Positions 15,495 through 22,714 of a DNA stretch of 64,000 nt are shown one piece after another (position 1 is the first letter of the stretch; each line of letters opens with the position of its first letter). The stretch lies in NCBI RefSeq assembly GCF_001276715.1, contig NZ_LIUQ01000006.1:22687-86686 (forward strand), written 5' to 3'. The position numbers were made by a program, and so were the translations under genes. This stretch comes from Planktothricoides sp. SR001 (lineage in GTDB: Bacteria; Cyanobacteriota; Cyanobacteriia; Cyanobacteriales; Laspinemataceae). The notes under the pieces are model-generated. The model saw only the letters and a program-made list of their open reading frames with translations. It ran no database searches and had not been told where the DNA came from.

Positions 15495-16691
15495 ATGTCT
15501 AGAACAAGTCACTATGCCGGAATTAACAAGCGATTTGTTGCGATTTTGATTGATAGTATTTTCTTGACATTTGCATACCTGCTTGCTGGGGTGAAAGCCC
15601 CGGATATTTTTGCTGAAAACTTTCAGCCAGACCAAAAATATTTTATATATACTATTTTGACAAGTATTGTAGGCTGGATTTACTTTGCAGGCATGGAAAG
15701 TTCGGATCTACAAGCCACCTTTGGGAAAAGGCTACTGGGCATTATTGTCACCGATACTCAAGGAAATAAAATATCTTTCGCCAGAGCAACAGGTAGATAT
15801 TTTGCCAAGTCAAGTTGTGTCCTAGTTTGGATAGTAGCGTTAATTGCTGTATTCATAGCATATAAAGCCGGAGATGACTCCCCTTACTGGGTCGTAGCTT
15901 TATTAATATTTCTTGGCGGATTGTTATTAGGAACAATTGGCTACCTGATGGCAGCTTTCACCCCAGAAAAGCAAGCTCTCCATGATATTATGGCCAGATG
16001 TTTGGTGGTGAATGGCAGCGGTCAATCCATTACTATTCCCTGGAAGCTTATAATTGGATTGGCAATTGCCGCAATTCTATCTGGACGAATTATAGACGCT
16101 ATTCCGACAGATACAAATACGACAAATACAGGCACGACGGAAATTACCCTGGATCCAGGGAACACAGATACAGACACGACAGGTACGGACACCAAGGTTC
16201 CAAGCGAGATAGTAATACCTCCTGAAGCTAGACAATTTCTTCAAGAAACGCCCTCTCCTACAGAAAACAACCCAAATATTCCTACCTCTGGTAGATTTAC
16301 TGTTTGTGGCTCTGAGGAACAACTTCTTGAATATGACAATGTAGTCATAGACGGTGACTGGAAATTTCAGTTTAGTAATGGAGCAGGCGCTATTCATATA
16401 GCAAGAATTAAAATGCAAGGAGATTCAGGAATAATGAGAGTTGTATTTCCTGACCCTAGTGAAGCGGGTGGATTCGGAAAAGTGCAACAAACAATGCATC
16501 TCTATAGATCGTCTCAAGGATTAGTTGTGTTAGGCTTTAATCCGATGAATCCTGAGACAGGAAATCCTGTTACTTCTTATCAGCCGGATAAGTTTCTGAT
16601 TAGACAGGAGTTTGATGGTTCGACTACGGTGAGAAACTGTGGTGATGGGGGCGATGGTTCACCTGTGAATGTAGAGCCATACCTAAATTGA
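15495..16691 (+). CDS. RDD family membrane protein with C-terminal extracytoplasmic-type domain
   Basis: This 398-residue protein starts four bases after the kinase stop. Residues 1-175 form an RDD domain with hydrophobic segments (RFVAILIDSIFLTFAYLLAG, a second near YTILTSIVGWIYFAG, and two more around 110-160) and the family block TFGKRLLGIIVTDTQGN. A further hydrophobic helix follows (IIGLAIAAILSGRIIDAI). A threonine-rich linker (TDTNTTNTGTTEI) then leads to a 150-residue beta-rich domain of unknown function. The RDD part is clearly related to the RDD domain fused to the upstream kinase, suggesting duplication and joint function, with this protein a candidate substrate or partner of the kinase. 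Confidence 0.85.
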   Translation: MSRTSHYAGINKRFVAILIDSIFLTFAYLLAGVKAPDIFAENFQPDQKYFIYTILTSIVGWIYFAGMESSDLQATFGKRLLGIIVTDTQGNKISFARATGRYFAKSSCVLVWIVALIAVFIAYKAGDDSPYWVVALLIFLGGLLLGTIGYLMAAFTPEKQALHDIMARCLVVNGSGQSITIPWKLIIGLAIAAILSGRIIDAIPTDTNTTNTGTTEITLDPGNTDTDTTGTDTKVPSEIVIPPEARQFLQETPSPTENNPNIPTSGRFTVCGSEEQLLEYDNVVIDGDWKFQFSNGAGAIHIARIKMQGDSGIMRVVFPDPSEAGGFGKVQQTMHLYRSSQGLVVLGFNPMNPETGNPVTSYQPDKFLIRQEFDGSTTVRNCGDGGDGSPVNVEPYLN

Positions 16692-16728
16692 TTTTTCAGG
16701 GATATTTGATTCGTGAGAGATCGGAAAC

Positions 16729-16925
16729 CGGGTTTCTTGACCAATAAGAAACCCGGTTTCTGCAATAACTTTTATTTTCTAGCAGAGATAGTGTGAAGAA
16801 ACCCGGTTTCTTGTTTGCCGAAGCGAGAAAACGGGTTTCTTTGGTAGGCGCGATCGCCCAGAAACCGGGTTTCTTTCTGCCATTGTTATTTTCTAGCAGA
16901 CATAGTGTGAAGAAACCCGGTTTCT
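16729..16925. repeat. Array of CCGGGTTTC palindromes between kinase operon and frp
   Basis: At least six copies or near copies of AGAAACC(C/G)GGTTTCT lie here. They include two full composite units (16750-16811 and 16860-16925) with the TTTTCTAGCAGA spacer. The array lies between genes converging from the left (+) and right (-), so it may act as a bidirectional hairpin end. Confidence 0.8.
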
Positions 16926-16933
16926 TTGATCAA

Positions 16934-17260
16934 TTAAACGAGTGTCAGCGCTTTGACCTTGGCGATTTTATCGGGACTCAATCCCGCTAATTCTCCAATT
17001 TCTAACCAGCCTTCTTTGACTAATTGGGCAAAGACAAAAATTAACATCGAATCACGAGAATCATATTTCCCATCCAGGTAATGCCTTCTGGCACTGAGAA
17101 AATCATGCAGTTTCCAGAGTTCATCGGGACTGGTGGCTGCTTCCGCTTGTCGTTTGACCTCTGCCATCATCGAAGCAACTTCACGACGATAGGCAGTATC
17201 AAAAGCAGTCTTGACAATTTTTTCTTCTGTGGGAGACCATTGAGTTTCAGTAAGGGGCAT
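16934..17260 (-). CDS. frp: Fluorescence recovery protein (FRP)
   Basis: FRP binds photoactivated orange carotenoid protein, speeds its return to the resting form and its release from the phycobilisome, and so ends photoprotective quenching. The 108-residue protein has the diagnostic block LWKLHDFLSARRHYLDGKYD. In it W49, H52, D53 and R59 match the conserved W50/H53/D54/R60 active surface of the Synechocystis protein (numbering shifted by one). IFVFAQLVKEGWL follows. ATG 17260 is preferred over an upstream in-frame TTG. The gene is third in a minus-strand cluster after ocp and crtW, which strongly supports the role. Confidence 0.93.
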   Translation of the reverse strand: MPLTETQWSPTEEKIVKTAFDTAYRREVASMMAEVKRQAEAATSPDELWKLHDFLSARRHYLDGKYDSRDSMLIFVFAQLVKEGWLEIGELAGLSPDKIAKVKALTLV

Positions 17261-17442
17261 CGTCAAAATTAATAGTTTTTTGAATTTAAATTGCAGTCAA
17301 AGAAGATTACTTTCCTTGATATGAGTAAAAATTATAATAAATATTTGGATGCATAAACTAGGGGATTGGCTGAGAAAATTTCTGGACAGAGAGGAATTTT
17401 ATGTCAAAACCCTTGCTATGTATGGATTTCACGGCTGTGCTA

Positions 17443-18201
17443 TTACTTCTTTAAATTTTGCGGGATTGGGGGAATGGCGGCAGCTTGAGGCAGTTGGAAC
17501 CAAGGAATTTGGGGAAAAGCGTGGTGTTCTTGGTGATACGCTCCAAAGTGATAACAAGTTATTAATGACCAACAATGCCATAAAAAATTAGTCGGGCGAT
17601 GCCGGTTTTGTCCAGTCTTTCCCAAGCCATGAGGCAAATATGTGCCAAAAAAGAAAAGCTGAAGCGAACTTAAGATTAGCGGCACCAGGAAGACGAGGAA
17701 TAAATTTAAGTAAGTAATATGAAACCAACTATGCACCGAGAAGGAAAATAGCCCGATCGCCCCGATAAATTTGAGAAATTGGCCAAGAGAAAAGTACCCG
17801 CCCAGGAATTTAGCATACCAGAAAATCGGCTGAGGATGGACTCCATCGTGAAAGTCAGGATCGCCAATCTGTCCCGGTTTTAAATGGTGAATTCTATGAT
17901 TTTGTTGACAATTTTTATAGGATAATAAAGCATAGAGACTCACCGCGAGTTGGCCGATTCTCCGGTTTAAATGCCGATGGTTCGGCACGAGATTGCCATG
18001 CATCGCATCATGGGCAAGGATAAATAATCCCGTATGAAGAAAAGACCTTCCCCCGATACCAAAAGCGATCGCCAGCCAACTCATTTTTTCCAGAGGCAAA
18101 GCCATGAGAAAAATCCCACTGCCAACCCATAATAAAATAATCGCGATCGCCAACCATAAACCCAAATATGATCCTTGTTTTTGTAATCCCATAATTGCCA
18201 T
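17443..18201 (-). CDS. crtW: Beta-carotene ketolase CrtW
   Basis: CrtW is a membrane di-iron oxygenase that adds 4-keto groups to beta-carotene, making echinenone and canthaxanthin. The 252-residue protein has several hydrophobic helices and the histidine boxes HDAMHGN (about residue 64), QNHRIHH (about 99) and YHQEHH (near 228), the fatty-acid-desaturase-like metal ligands. RHRPTNFLWHCWSLITCYHF is typical of CrtW-type ketolases. Its place between ocp and frp fits its product being the OCP chromophore. ATG 18201 is used; a second ATG three codons in is possible. Confidence 0.92.
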   Translation of the reverse strand: MAIMGLQKQGSYLGLWLAIAIILLWVGSGIFLMALPLEKMSWLAIAFGIGGRSFLHTGLFILAHDAMHGNLVPNHRHLNRRIGQLAVSLYALLSYKNCQQNHRIHHLKPGQIGDPDFHDGVHPQPIFWYAKFLGGYFSLGQFLKFIGAIGLFSFSVHSWFHITYLNLFLVFLVPLILSSLQLFFFGTYLPHGLGKTGQNRHRPTNFLWHCWSLITCYHFGAYHQEHHAFPQIPWFQLPQAAAIPPIPQNLKK

Positions 18202-18219
18202 TTTAAGACTATATATCTA

Positions 18220-18320
18220 TATAGCACTTGTCAGAGTTATGAAGGACAAAAAAACTGTCATTCCCGCGCAGGCGGGAATCCAGAAAACCTCTGTACTTCA
18301 TTTGAATAATAACCGCTATA
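18220..18320. repeat. TATAGC-ended MITE-like element with GGCGGGAATCC hairpin
   Basis: About 101 bp bounded by TATAGC and GCTATA, lying between the ocp terminator and the crtW start. The centre holds GTCATTCCCGCGCAGGCGGGAATCC, a hairpin also found at the centre of 20850-20974, 41778-41894 and 48087-48211. TTATGAAG near the left end and CTTCATTTGAATAA near the right extend the inverted ends imperfectly. Confidence 0.65.
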
Positions 18321-18328
18321 TCTATGCG

Positions 18329-18356
18329 AAAAAAGCGCCCCCACTGAGGACGCTCT
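18329..18356 (-). terminator. Terminator after ocp
   Basis: Read on the minus strand it is AGCGTCC, a short loop, then GGGGCGCT followed by six T residues. It lies about 60-85 bp after the ocp stop, so crtW may be transcribed from its own promoter or by read-through. Confidence 0.7.
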
Positions 18357-18412
18357 CATTTTAATCCGTTGAAAAATTGGGACATATTTCAGTCCAAATT
18401 ATCAACAAATTT

Positions 18413-19375
18413 CTATCTTCTAACCAAGTTTAAAAGTTCCTTGGCCGATGCTAATAAATCAACCGCCACAAAGAATATCTTGCCATCAGGATTTAACAGG
18501 AAGCGCCAAGCAATATTCATGCCCACATTGCCACCAAACCAAGGGGTTTGACAAGTGCCAGTAACTTTAATTTGCAGGAACTCATCATTTGCTGGTTCAA
18601 CCACACCCCGTTCAGGGACGAGTTTGAGATTTTGGCATTCTTCTCGGAAGAAACGCAGTACAGCTTCTTTGCCCACAATAGGACGTTGAAAAGGAGGTTG
18701 AATCGCACCATCTTCAGCAAACAATTTAATCAGAGCATCAAAATCATTTGCATTAAGATTGGTCATGTATTGAATCACCGTTGGATTATCAACTCCTTCG
18801 ATGGTCACTTTTTGACGCTCAGAAGTCTCTGTGGGGACAACGACAGGTTCAGATACACGCTGATATCCTTGAATTTTGTTCGGGTCATAACCCATGTCTA
18901 CCACTGCATTTCTCAAAACCGTGATTTGTTGTCCCGGTTCCATACTGCAAATGGTGGCTAAAACTGCGGAAGCGTTGGCAGAAAGTTGATAGCCAGAAGG
19001 AATGGGCGCAACGAGTCCTTCGTCCATCCATTCAGCTAGACGATACCAAAAGCCCAGTTTGATATTCGGTGTCCAAATCGCATACATCCGATTGATCGGA
19101 GTGTCGGTCCGATTGGCCAAATCGCACATGGCTTGGGATTGTTCCCGGAAGGACATTTCCTTGATTTGTGCCAAAGTGGATTCGGCAAACTGCATACTAG
19201 CCGCACCAGGAGCGGCAATTGTGATGGTTTTTCCCATTTCCAAGTAAGCAAACCAAATTAATGCCAGTTGATCTTCTGCACTAAGCTGGTTGAAACGGGC
19301 TGTTGTTGCGGGAACAACATCGGCAGCCAGAGTATTTGAAAAGATATTGCGTGCTGTATCAACGGTGTACGGCAT
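18413..19375 (-). CDS. ocp: Orange carotenoid protein (OCP, photoprotection)
   Basis: OCP is a soluble blue-light photoreceptor that binds a ketocarotenoid and quenches phycobilisome excitation. The 320-residue protein has an all-helical N-terminal carotenoid domain (1-165), a linker and an NTF2-like C-terminal domain (about 195-320). Visible functional residues are Y44 and W110 lining the N-terminal tunnel and R155, which forms the inter-domain salt bridge. Y203 and W290 match Y201/W288 of the Synechocystis protein, which hydrogen-bond the keto group (shift of two from a longer linker). An intact R155 with a complete C-terminal domain and a neighbouring frp points to the OCP1 type. GGAGA lies upstream of the ATG. 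Confidence 0.97.
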   Translation of the reverse strand: MPYTVDTARNIFSNTLAADVVPATTARFNQLSAEDQLALIWFAYLEMGKTITIAAPGAASMQFAESTLAQIKEMSFREQSQAMCDLANRTDTPINRMYAIWTPNIKLGFWYRLAEWMDEGLVAPIPSGYQLSANASAVLATICSMEPGQQITVLRNAVVDMGYDPNKIQGYQRVSEPVVVPTETSERQKVTIEGVDNPTVIQYMTNLNANDFDALIKLFAEDGAIQPPFQRPIVGKEAVLRFFREECQNLKLVPERGVVEPANDEFLQIKVTGTCQTPWFGGNVGMNIAWRFLLNPDGKIFFVAVDLLASAKELLNLVRR

Positions 19376-19756
19376 AAAGTCTCCATTAGATGCTGAACTT
19401 GTAATGAGAAAGAGCTTTTCGAGCTTTTCTCTAACTCCAAGCTTTCTTGTTGTATTAACCTTAGCACATATAACTTAACAAAACGCAATATTTCTATAAA
19501 AATTTTTACGGGGGGATATTGCCTAAACTGATGATTCAACCTGTAACCCTTGAGAATACGCGGTGTCTGTCCCCTAAGTTTTGTTAAAATTACTACACAT
19601 GAAGGTAAATTATGTGATATAATTAAGGTTTTGCTTTATTAATGCGATCGCGACAAAGCCCCAAAACCGAGTTTTTTGAGCAAAGTTCTGCTGAAAATCC
19701 AAAAATTGTCGTAAAAACCGGTTTTTTGTGTGCAAGAAACCCGGTTTTTTTATTAG
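19376..19756. other. Region upstream of ocp
   Basis: No gene. Contains the ocp leader and promoter region, a HIP1 site (GCGATCGC near 19644) and several AAAACCGGTTTTTT / AAACCCGGTTTTTTT hairpin-like pairs between 19660 and 19750. A clear -35/-10 pair for ocp was not resolved. Confidence 0.4.
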
Positions 19757-19982
19757 GCGCGATCGCTATTTTTTTACCCTCGTCCCCAGCCATCTCACCA
19801 TTTCTCTGTTAAAATATAAATTGTCGGTTTAGCCAAAAAAAGTTATGCCCGTAAAATGGAGAGAACATATTGTCACTACGCCTGATATACTCCGAGGTAA
19901 ACCAAGAATCAAAGGAACCAGAATTCCCGTTAGTTTGATTTTAGGTTATTTAGCATCAGGAAATACCGTAGAAGAAATTATT
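19757..19982. repeat. 226-bp direct repeat, copy 1 (carries a truncated DUF433 gene)
   Basis: Matches 21362-21587 over 226 bp with about two differences. It contains the upstream region (AAATTGTCGGTTTAGCC) and the first 46 codons of a DUF433 gene, and ends abruptly inside that gene after GAAGAAATTATT. Confidence 0.9.
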
Positions 19983-20012
19983 AAGGTTTATATTCATGTG
20001 AATGAATCGTAA
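19845..20012 (+). pseudogene. Truncated DUF433 antitoxin-like gene
   Basis: The first 46 codons match the intact DUF433 gene at 21450-21674 (MPVKWREHIVTTPDILRGKP and on to TVEEII). After that the frame enters unrelated sequence (KVYIHVNES) and stops, giving 55 residues instead of 74. The conserved FPDLIKEQIHACLDYA half is missing. It is a recombination remnant of a segmental duplication and is unlikely to be functional. Confidence 0.85.
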
Positions 20013-20127
20013 TTTTGCAAGCGATCGCCTCTCTCTCATCTCCCCATCTCAAAGCCCGCCTCTTCCATGCCAAATCAGAAAAAGCGCGATAATTGATCGG
20101 AAGACTTCGTGCTTCGATACCCACGAT

Positions 20128-20373
20128 TTAGCAAACCTCTGCCAGGATACGAACGCTTAAAATTTCATCGTTTCTCAGGGGTTTAATTGCAGAAATAGGA
20201 ACGATGACAACGGCAATTGATTCCCCAGTAGCACTGAAGATTTCTAGCACGCCACCTTCTTCCCCGTTCCCCGGATGGGGGACATAATCAATGAGAGTGG
20301 CTACATCGCCTTTTTTGAGGTGATGTTCGGGAAAATCGCAATTTAAGGAAACGCGCTGGTAGAGGTCAAACAT
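20128..20373 (-). CDS. DUF4926 domain protein
   Basis: This 81-residue protein begins MFDLYQRVSLNCDFPEHHLK and contains KKGDVATLIDYVPHPGNGEE and GGVLEIF. This fits the small beta-barrel DUF4926 family often encoded beside DUF6883 in bacterial accessory loci. It overlaps the upstream DUF6883 gene by 8 bp, so the two are translated together. Biochemical function is unknown; a toxin-antitoxin-like pair is a common suggestion, and context here (among other such loci) agrees. Confidence 0.78.
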   Translation of the reverse strand: MFDLYQRVSLNCDFPEHHLKKGDVATLIDYVPHPGNGEEGGVLEIFSATGESIAVVIVPISAIKPLRNDEILSVRILAEVC

Positions 20374-20707
20374 TTGTTGATTTCTCCTTTTTCGGTTTAA
20401 GGGTGATAAACTGGAATTTGCCGTCTATTTTACGATTGAGCCAAATGGTAATTACCGATAAGTTTCTCTTGTTAATGCCGATTAACTCTCCTTCTACACG
20501 ATAGAAAATTCCATATTCGTTAGTGGTGTCTTCTACGGCTTCTGCTGTATCAGCTAATTGACGCAGGGCAGATATTAACTGTTCGGGGTTATCTTGGGTA
20601 AATCCAGCCTGTGCGAGAAATTTTGATTTGTCATCCTGTTCTCTTTGAACGAGCAAATAGCGAGTTATTTTAGAATCTGGAATCATGCCATCAGCGGGAA
20701 TTTTCAT
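20366..20707 (-). CDS. DUF6883 domain protein
   Basis: This 113-residue protein starts MKIPADGMIPDSKITRYLLV. The opening (a proposed MIPxxKITxYLL motif) and the segment SVITIWLNRKIDGKFQFITL are typical of DUF6883. First gene of a two-gene unit with DUF4926. No catalytic role is known to me. The 8-bp overlap and shared strand suggest the two products act together. Confidence 0.78.
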   Translation of the reverse strand: MKIPADGMIPDSKITRYLLVQREQDDKSKFLAQAGFTQDNPEQLISALRQLADTAEAVEDTTNEYGIFYRVEGELIGINKRNLSVITIWLNRKIDGKFQFITLKPKKEKSTNV

Positions 20708-20747
20708 ACTACATTTTATTCATCTGTATAAATAGTTGCAAATAGTT

Positions 20748-21168
20748 TCACGGTTTTATCATTGCCGCTTTCACAGCAGGATGAATCAAGTCTTCAGAAA
20801 TTCGATGGCGGTCAATATAAGTATTTATTTCTTCCTGGTTATCCAAATAAGTAGGTGAACATAATTAATTGCACTTTTTGTTCCCCGCCGATAGGCTGTG
20901 GATTCCCGCCTTCGCGGGAATGACAGTTTTTCTTCTGATCTGGTCTGTGGTGCATTTATTTCTGCCCACCTACTTAAAAGCTCAGTGCGTCAAAAATTTG
21001 AGCTAATTTCAGATGAGGTAAGTGCATCGGGATTTCTTCAGAAATAATACCTAAACGCCACAATTCCCCGATCGCACGAACCGAAGTTATCATTTCTGCG
21101 ATAATTGGTTCCCCGTGCAAAATGTCAGGGTAACGTGCGACATAACGCGAAGCAGATTGTGTAGTCAT
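20748..21168 (-). pseudogene. DUF433 gene interrupted by a 125-bp MITE
   Basis: The 5' part encodes a DUF433-type protein (SASRYVARYPDILHGEPIIA and on to LKLAQIFDALSF) that stops inside the element. Beyond the element the same strand encodes YLDNQEEINTYIDRHRISED, then LIHPAVKAAMIKP and a stop. Removing 125 bp plus one copy of the TA duplication rejoins the two parts in frame as DALSFYLDNQ, restoring a normal family C-terminus. ATG 21168 is the family-like start; an in-frame ATG at 21189 is also open. The gene is clearly inactivated by insertion. Confidence 0.92.
20850..20974. mobile_element. 125-bp MITE with TA target duplication, copy 1
   Basis: Ends AGTAGGTG ... CACCTACT, flanked on both sides by TA (20848-20849 and 20975-20976). 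The centre is a hairpin GATTCCCGCC/GGCGGGAATGAC-type core. No open frame. A second copy at 48087-48211 is the same length in opposite orientation with about five differences. A TA duplication is the signature of IS630/Tc1-mariner-type transposition, so the element was probably moved by such a transposase encoded elsewhere. Confidence 0.92.
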
Positions 21169-21361
21169 TATGAGATTAGCCAGACACATTGATCTTGATT
21201 ATAACTTACCCTATTGATTATAACTTACGCGAAAACACCGTCAAGTCGAGCGTAAACATCACCTAATTTTCACTTTTCAAATGTTAAGCTTATTTTACTA
21301 TTTTGTCGAGATCGCTCTCTCATCCCCCCATCCCAAAAGCCTCGCGATCGCCCCCCCAAAA

Positions 21362-21587
21362 GCGCGATCGCTATTTTTTTAGCCTCGTCCCCAGCCATCT
21401 CACCATTTCTCTTTTAAAATATAAATTGTCGGTTTAGCCAAAAAAAGTTATGCCCGTAAAATGGAGAGAACATATTGTCACTACGCCTGATATACTCCGA
21501 GGTAAACCAAGAATCAAAGGAACCAGAATTCCCGTTAGTTTGATTTTAGGTTATTTAGCATCAGGAAATACCGTAGAAGAAATTATT
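21362..21587. repeat. 226-bp direct repeat, copy 2 (intact DUF433 locus)
   Basis: Parent-like copy of the repeat at 19757-19982. It continues past the repeat end into the full DUF433 gene. The two copies are 1.6 kb apart in the same orientation and could recombine to delete the DNA between them. Confidence 0.9.
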
Positions 21588-21674
21588 CAAGAATTTCCCG
21601 ACTTAATCAAAGAACAAATCCATGCTTGTCTTGATTATGCTCGCGATTTATCAGATTTTGAAACAGCCGCCTAA
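21450..21674 (+). CDS. DUF433 family antitoxin-like protein
   Basis: Complete 74-residue DUF433 protein: MPVKWREHIVTTPDILRGKP, then IKGTRIPVSLILGYLASGNT and FPDLIKEQIHACLDYARDL. The family carries a winged-helix/HTH-like domain and is usually the antitoxin partner of DUF5615 PIN-like proteins. Its TAA overlaps the ATG of such a gene, but that gene is truncated after 34 codons. The antitoxin thus seems to survive without a working toxin. Confidence 0.88.
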   Translation: MPVKWREHIVTTPDILRGKPRIKGTRIPVSLILGYLASGNTVEEIIQEFPDLIKEQIHACLDYARDLSDFETAA

Positions 21675-21778
21675 TGAGTTTAAGATTTTTTATCGATCGA
21701 TGCGTTCCTAACTCGATTGTCAAAATTCTGCGGGATGCCGGTTATGAAGTTTTCGTTTTAGGCGATTTCATAATTTAA
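21674..21778 (+). pseudogene. Truncated DUF5615 PIN-like toxin gene
   Basis: Starts in a TAATG overlap with the DUF433 gene and reads MSLRFFIDRCVPNSIVKILR then DAGYEVFVLGDFII and a stop: 34 residues. Intact DUF5615 proteins are around 110-120 residues, with further acidic residues after this point. The first Asp and the CVP motif are present but the rest of the fold is missing, and the following 400 bp do not continue it. Confidence 0.88.
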
Positions 21779-22167
21779 TGGCTAGGTTAATTGACTATTT
21801 ATCCTTACACAATTGGTGAGAACACTACCAGGGAAAATTACTAATTGTATTTACAGGATTCGAGTTAAAGAGTAATCATTAATGGCGATCGCCTATTTTC
21901 TCCTTTCCCCAGAACCTAAAGGGATCAGAAACCGGGTTTCTGTCATAACTTTGATTTTCTAGTAGAGATAGTGTTAAGAAACCCGGTTTCTTGGAAAGCC
22001 AAAGTGAGAAACCCGGTTTCTTTGGTAAGCGCGATCGCCCCCACAAACCGGGCTTAAATCTTCCTTAAACCCTCCTTTATGTCCTTTGTGTCTTTGTGGT
22101 TCAAAAATTCTTACCCCGAAACCGAAAAAATTTAAATTCCCATCAATTAGAATCGCTCAAAAAAGGA
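21779..22167. other. Repeat-filled intergenic region
   Basis: No gene is supported. It holds a composite CCGGGTTTC repeat (about 21927-21990), another palindrome at about 22006-22021, and the first copy of a roughly 100-bp direct repeat (22029-22133) whose second copy lies at 22579-22680. Confidence 0.5.
22029..22133. repeat. About 100-bp direct repeat, copy 1
   Basis: Begins with GCGATCGCCCCCACAAACCG, continues through TTAAACCCTCCTTTATGTCC and TTGTGGTTCAAAAATTC, and matches 22579-22680 with about six differences. The two copies bracket the broken antitoxin gene. Confidence 0.8.
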
Positions 22168-22480
22168 TTAACTAATAAATTCTCGGTTTTCGCGCTGGGG
22201 AATTTCCAGCAGATAATCTTCCTCGGCACATAGATTACGCAACTCAGCAAAAGCATCAGCAATTGAAGCTTTTTGACGCTGCTGTTGCCAGCTTAAAAAA
22301 TCTTGAAATACCCGATGATCTACTACCGCTGCCACAAGGCGATCGCCCAGAAACCGGGTTTCTGCCATAACTTTTATTTTCTAGCAGAGATAGTGTGAAG
22401 AAACCCGGTTTCTTCGCTTTTGGCGTCCGACTAATAATTTCGTGAAAACTTTGTTCAGCCTGACTAATATCCCAATTCAA
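22168..22480 (-). pseudogene. Phd-like antitoxin gene split by a palindromic repeat
   Basis: The 5' part encodes MNWDISQAEQSFHEIISRTP KAK, an N-terminus like Phd/YefM-type antitoxins. After about 67 bp of composite repeat (22350-22414), a different frame continues GDRLVAAVVDHRVFQDFLSW and ends in an acidic tail with LEIPQRENREFIS. Together the halves make a plausible antitoxin of about 85-90 residues. The repeat changes the frame, so the gene is inactivated unless the downstream part is started separately. No toxin gene follows. Confidence 0.75.
22350..22414. repeat. Composite CCGGGTTTC repeat inside an antitoxin gene
   Basis: Two palindromes (AGAAACCGGGTTTCT and AGAAACCCGGTTTCT) flank the TTTTCTAGCAGAGATAGTGT spacer. 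Same unit as at 8291-8355 and 16750-16925. Its position inside a coding sequence shows that the whole unit moves or is inserted as one piece. Confidence 0.85.
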
Positions 22481-22578
22481 GCGATCGCCTCTTAGTTAAA
22501 CGATTACTTAATTAATCTTAAAATTAGGGTAGGCATTGCCCACCTGTACTCATACTGGCTTAATTTTAACAAAAACAG

Positions 22579-22680
22579 GCGATCGCCCCCACAAACCGGG
22601 CTTAAATCTTCCTTAAACCCTCCTTTGTGTCCTCTGTGTCTCTGTGGTTCAAAAATTCTCACCCCGAAATCGAAAAATCA
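22579..22680. repeat. About 100-bp direct repeat, copy 2 (chlH upstream region)
   Basis: Second copy of 22029-22133, ending 34 bp before the chlH ATG. The promoter and leader of chlH are therefore partly repeat DNA. Confidence 0.8.
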
Positions 22681-22714
22681 GCCTAAGATCGAGATAAACC
22701 TATCGACTCGATCT

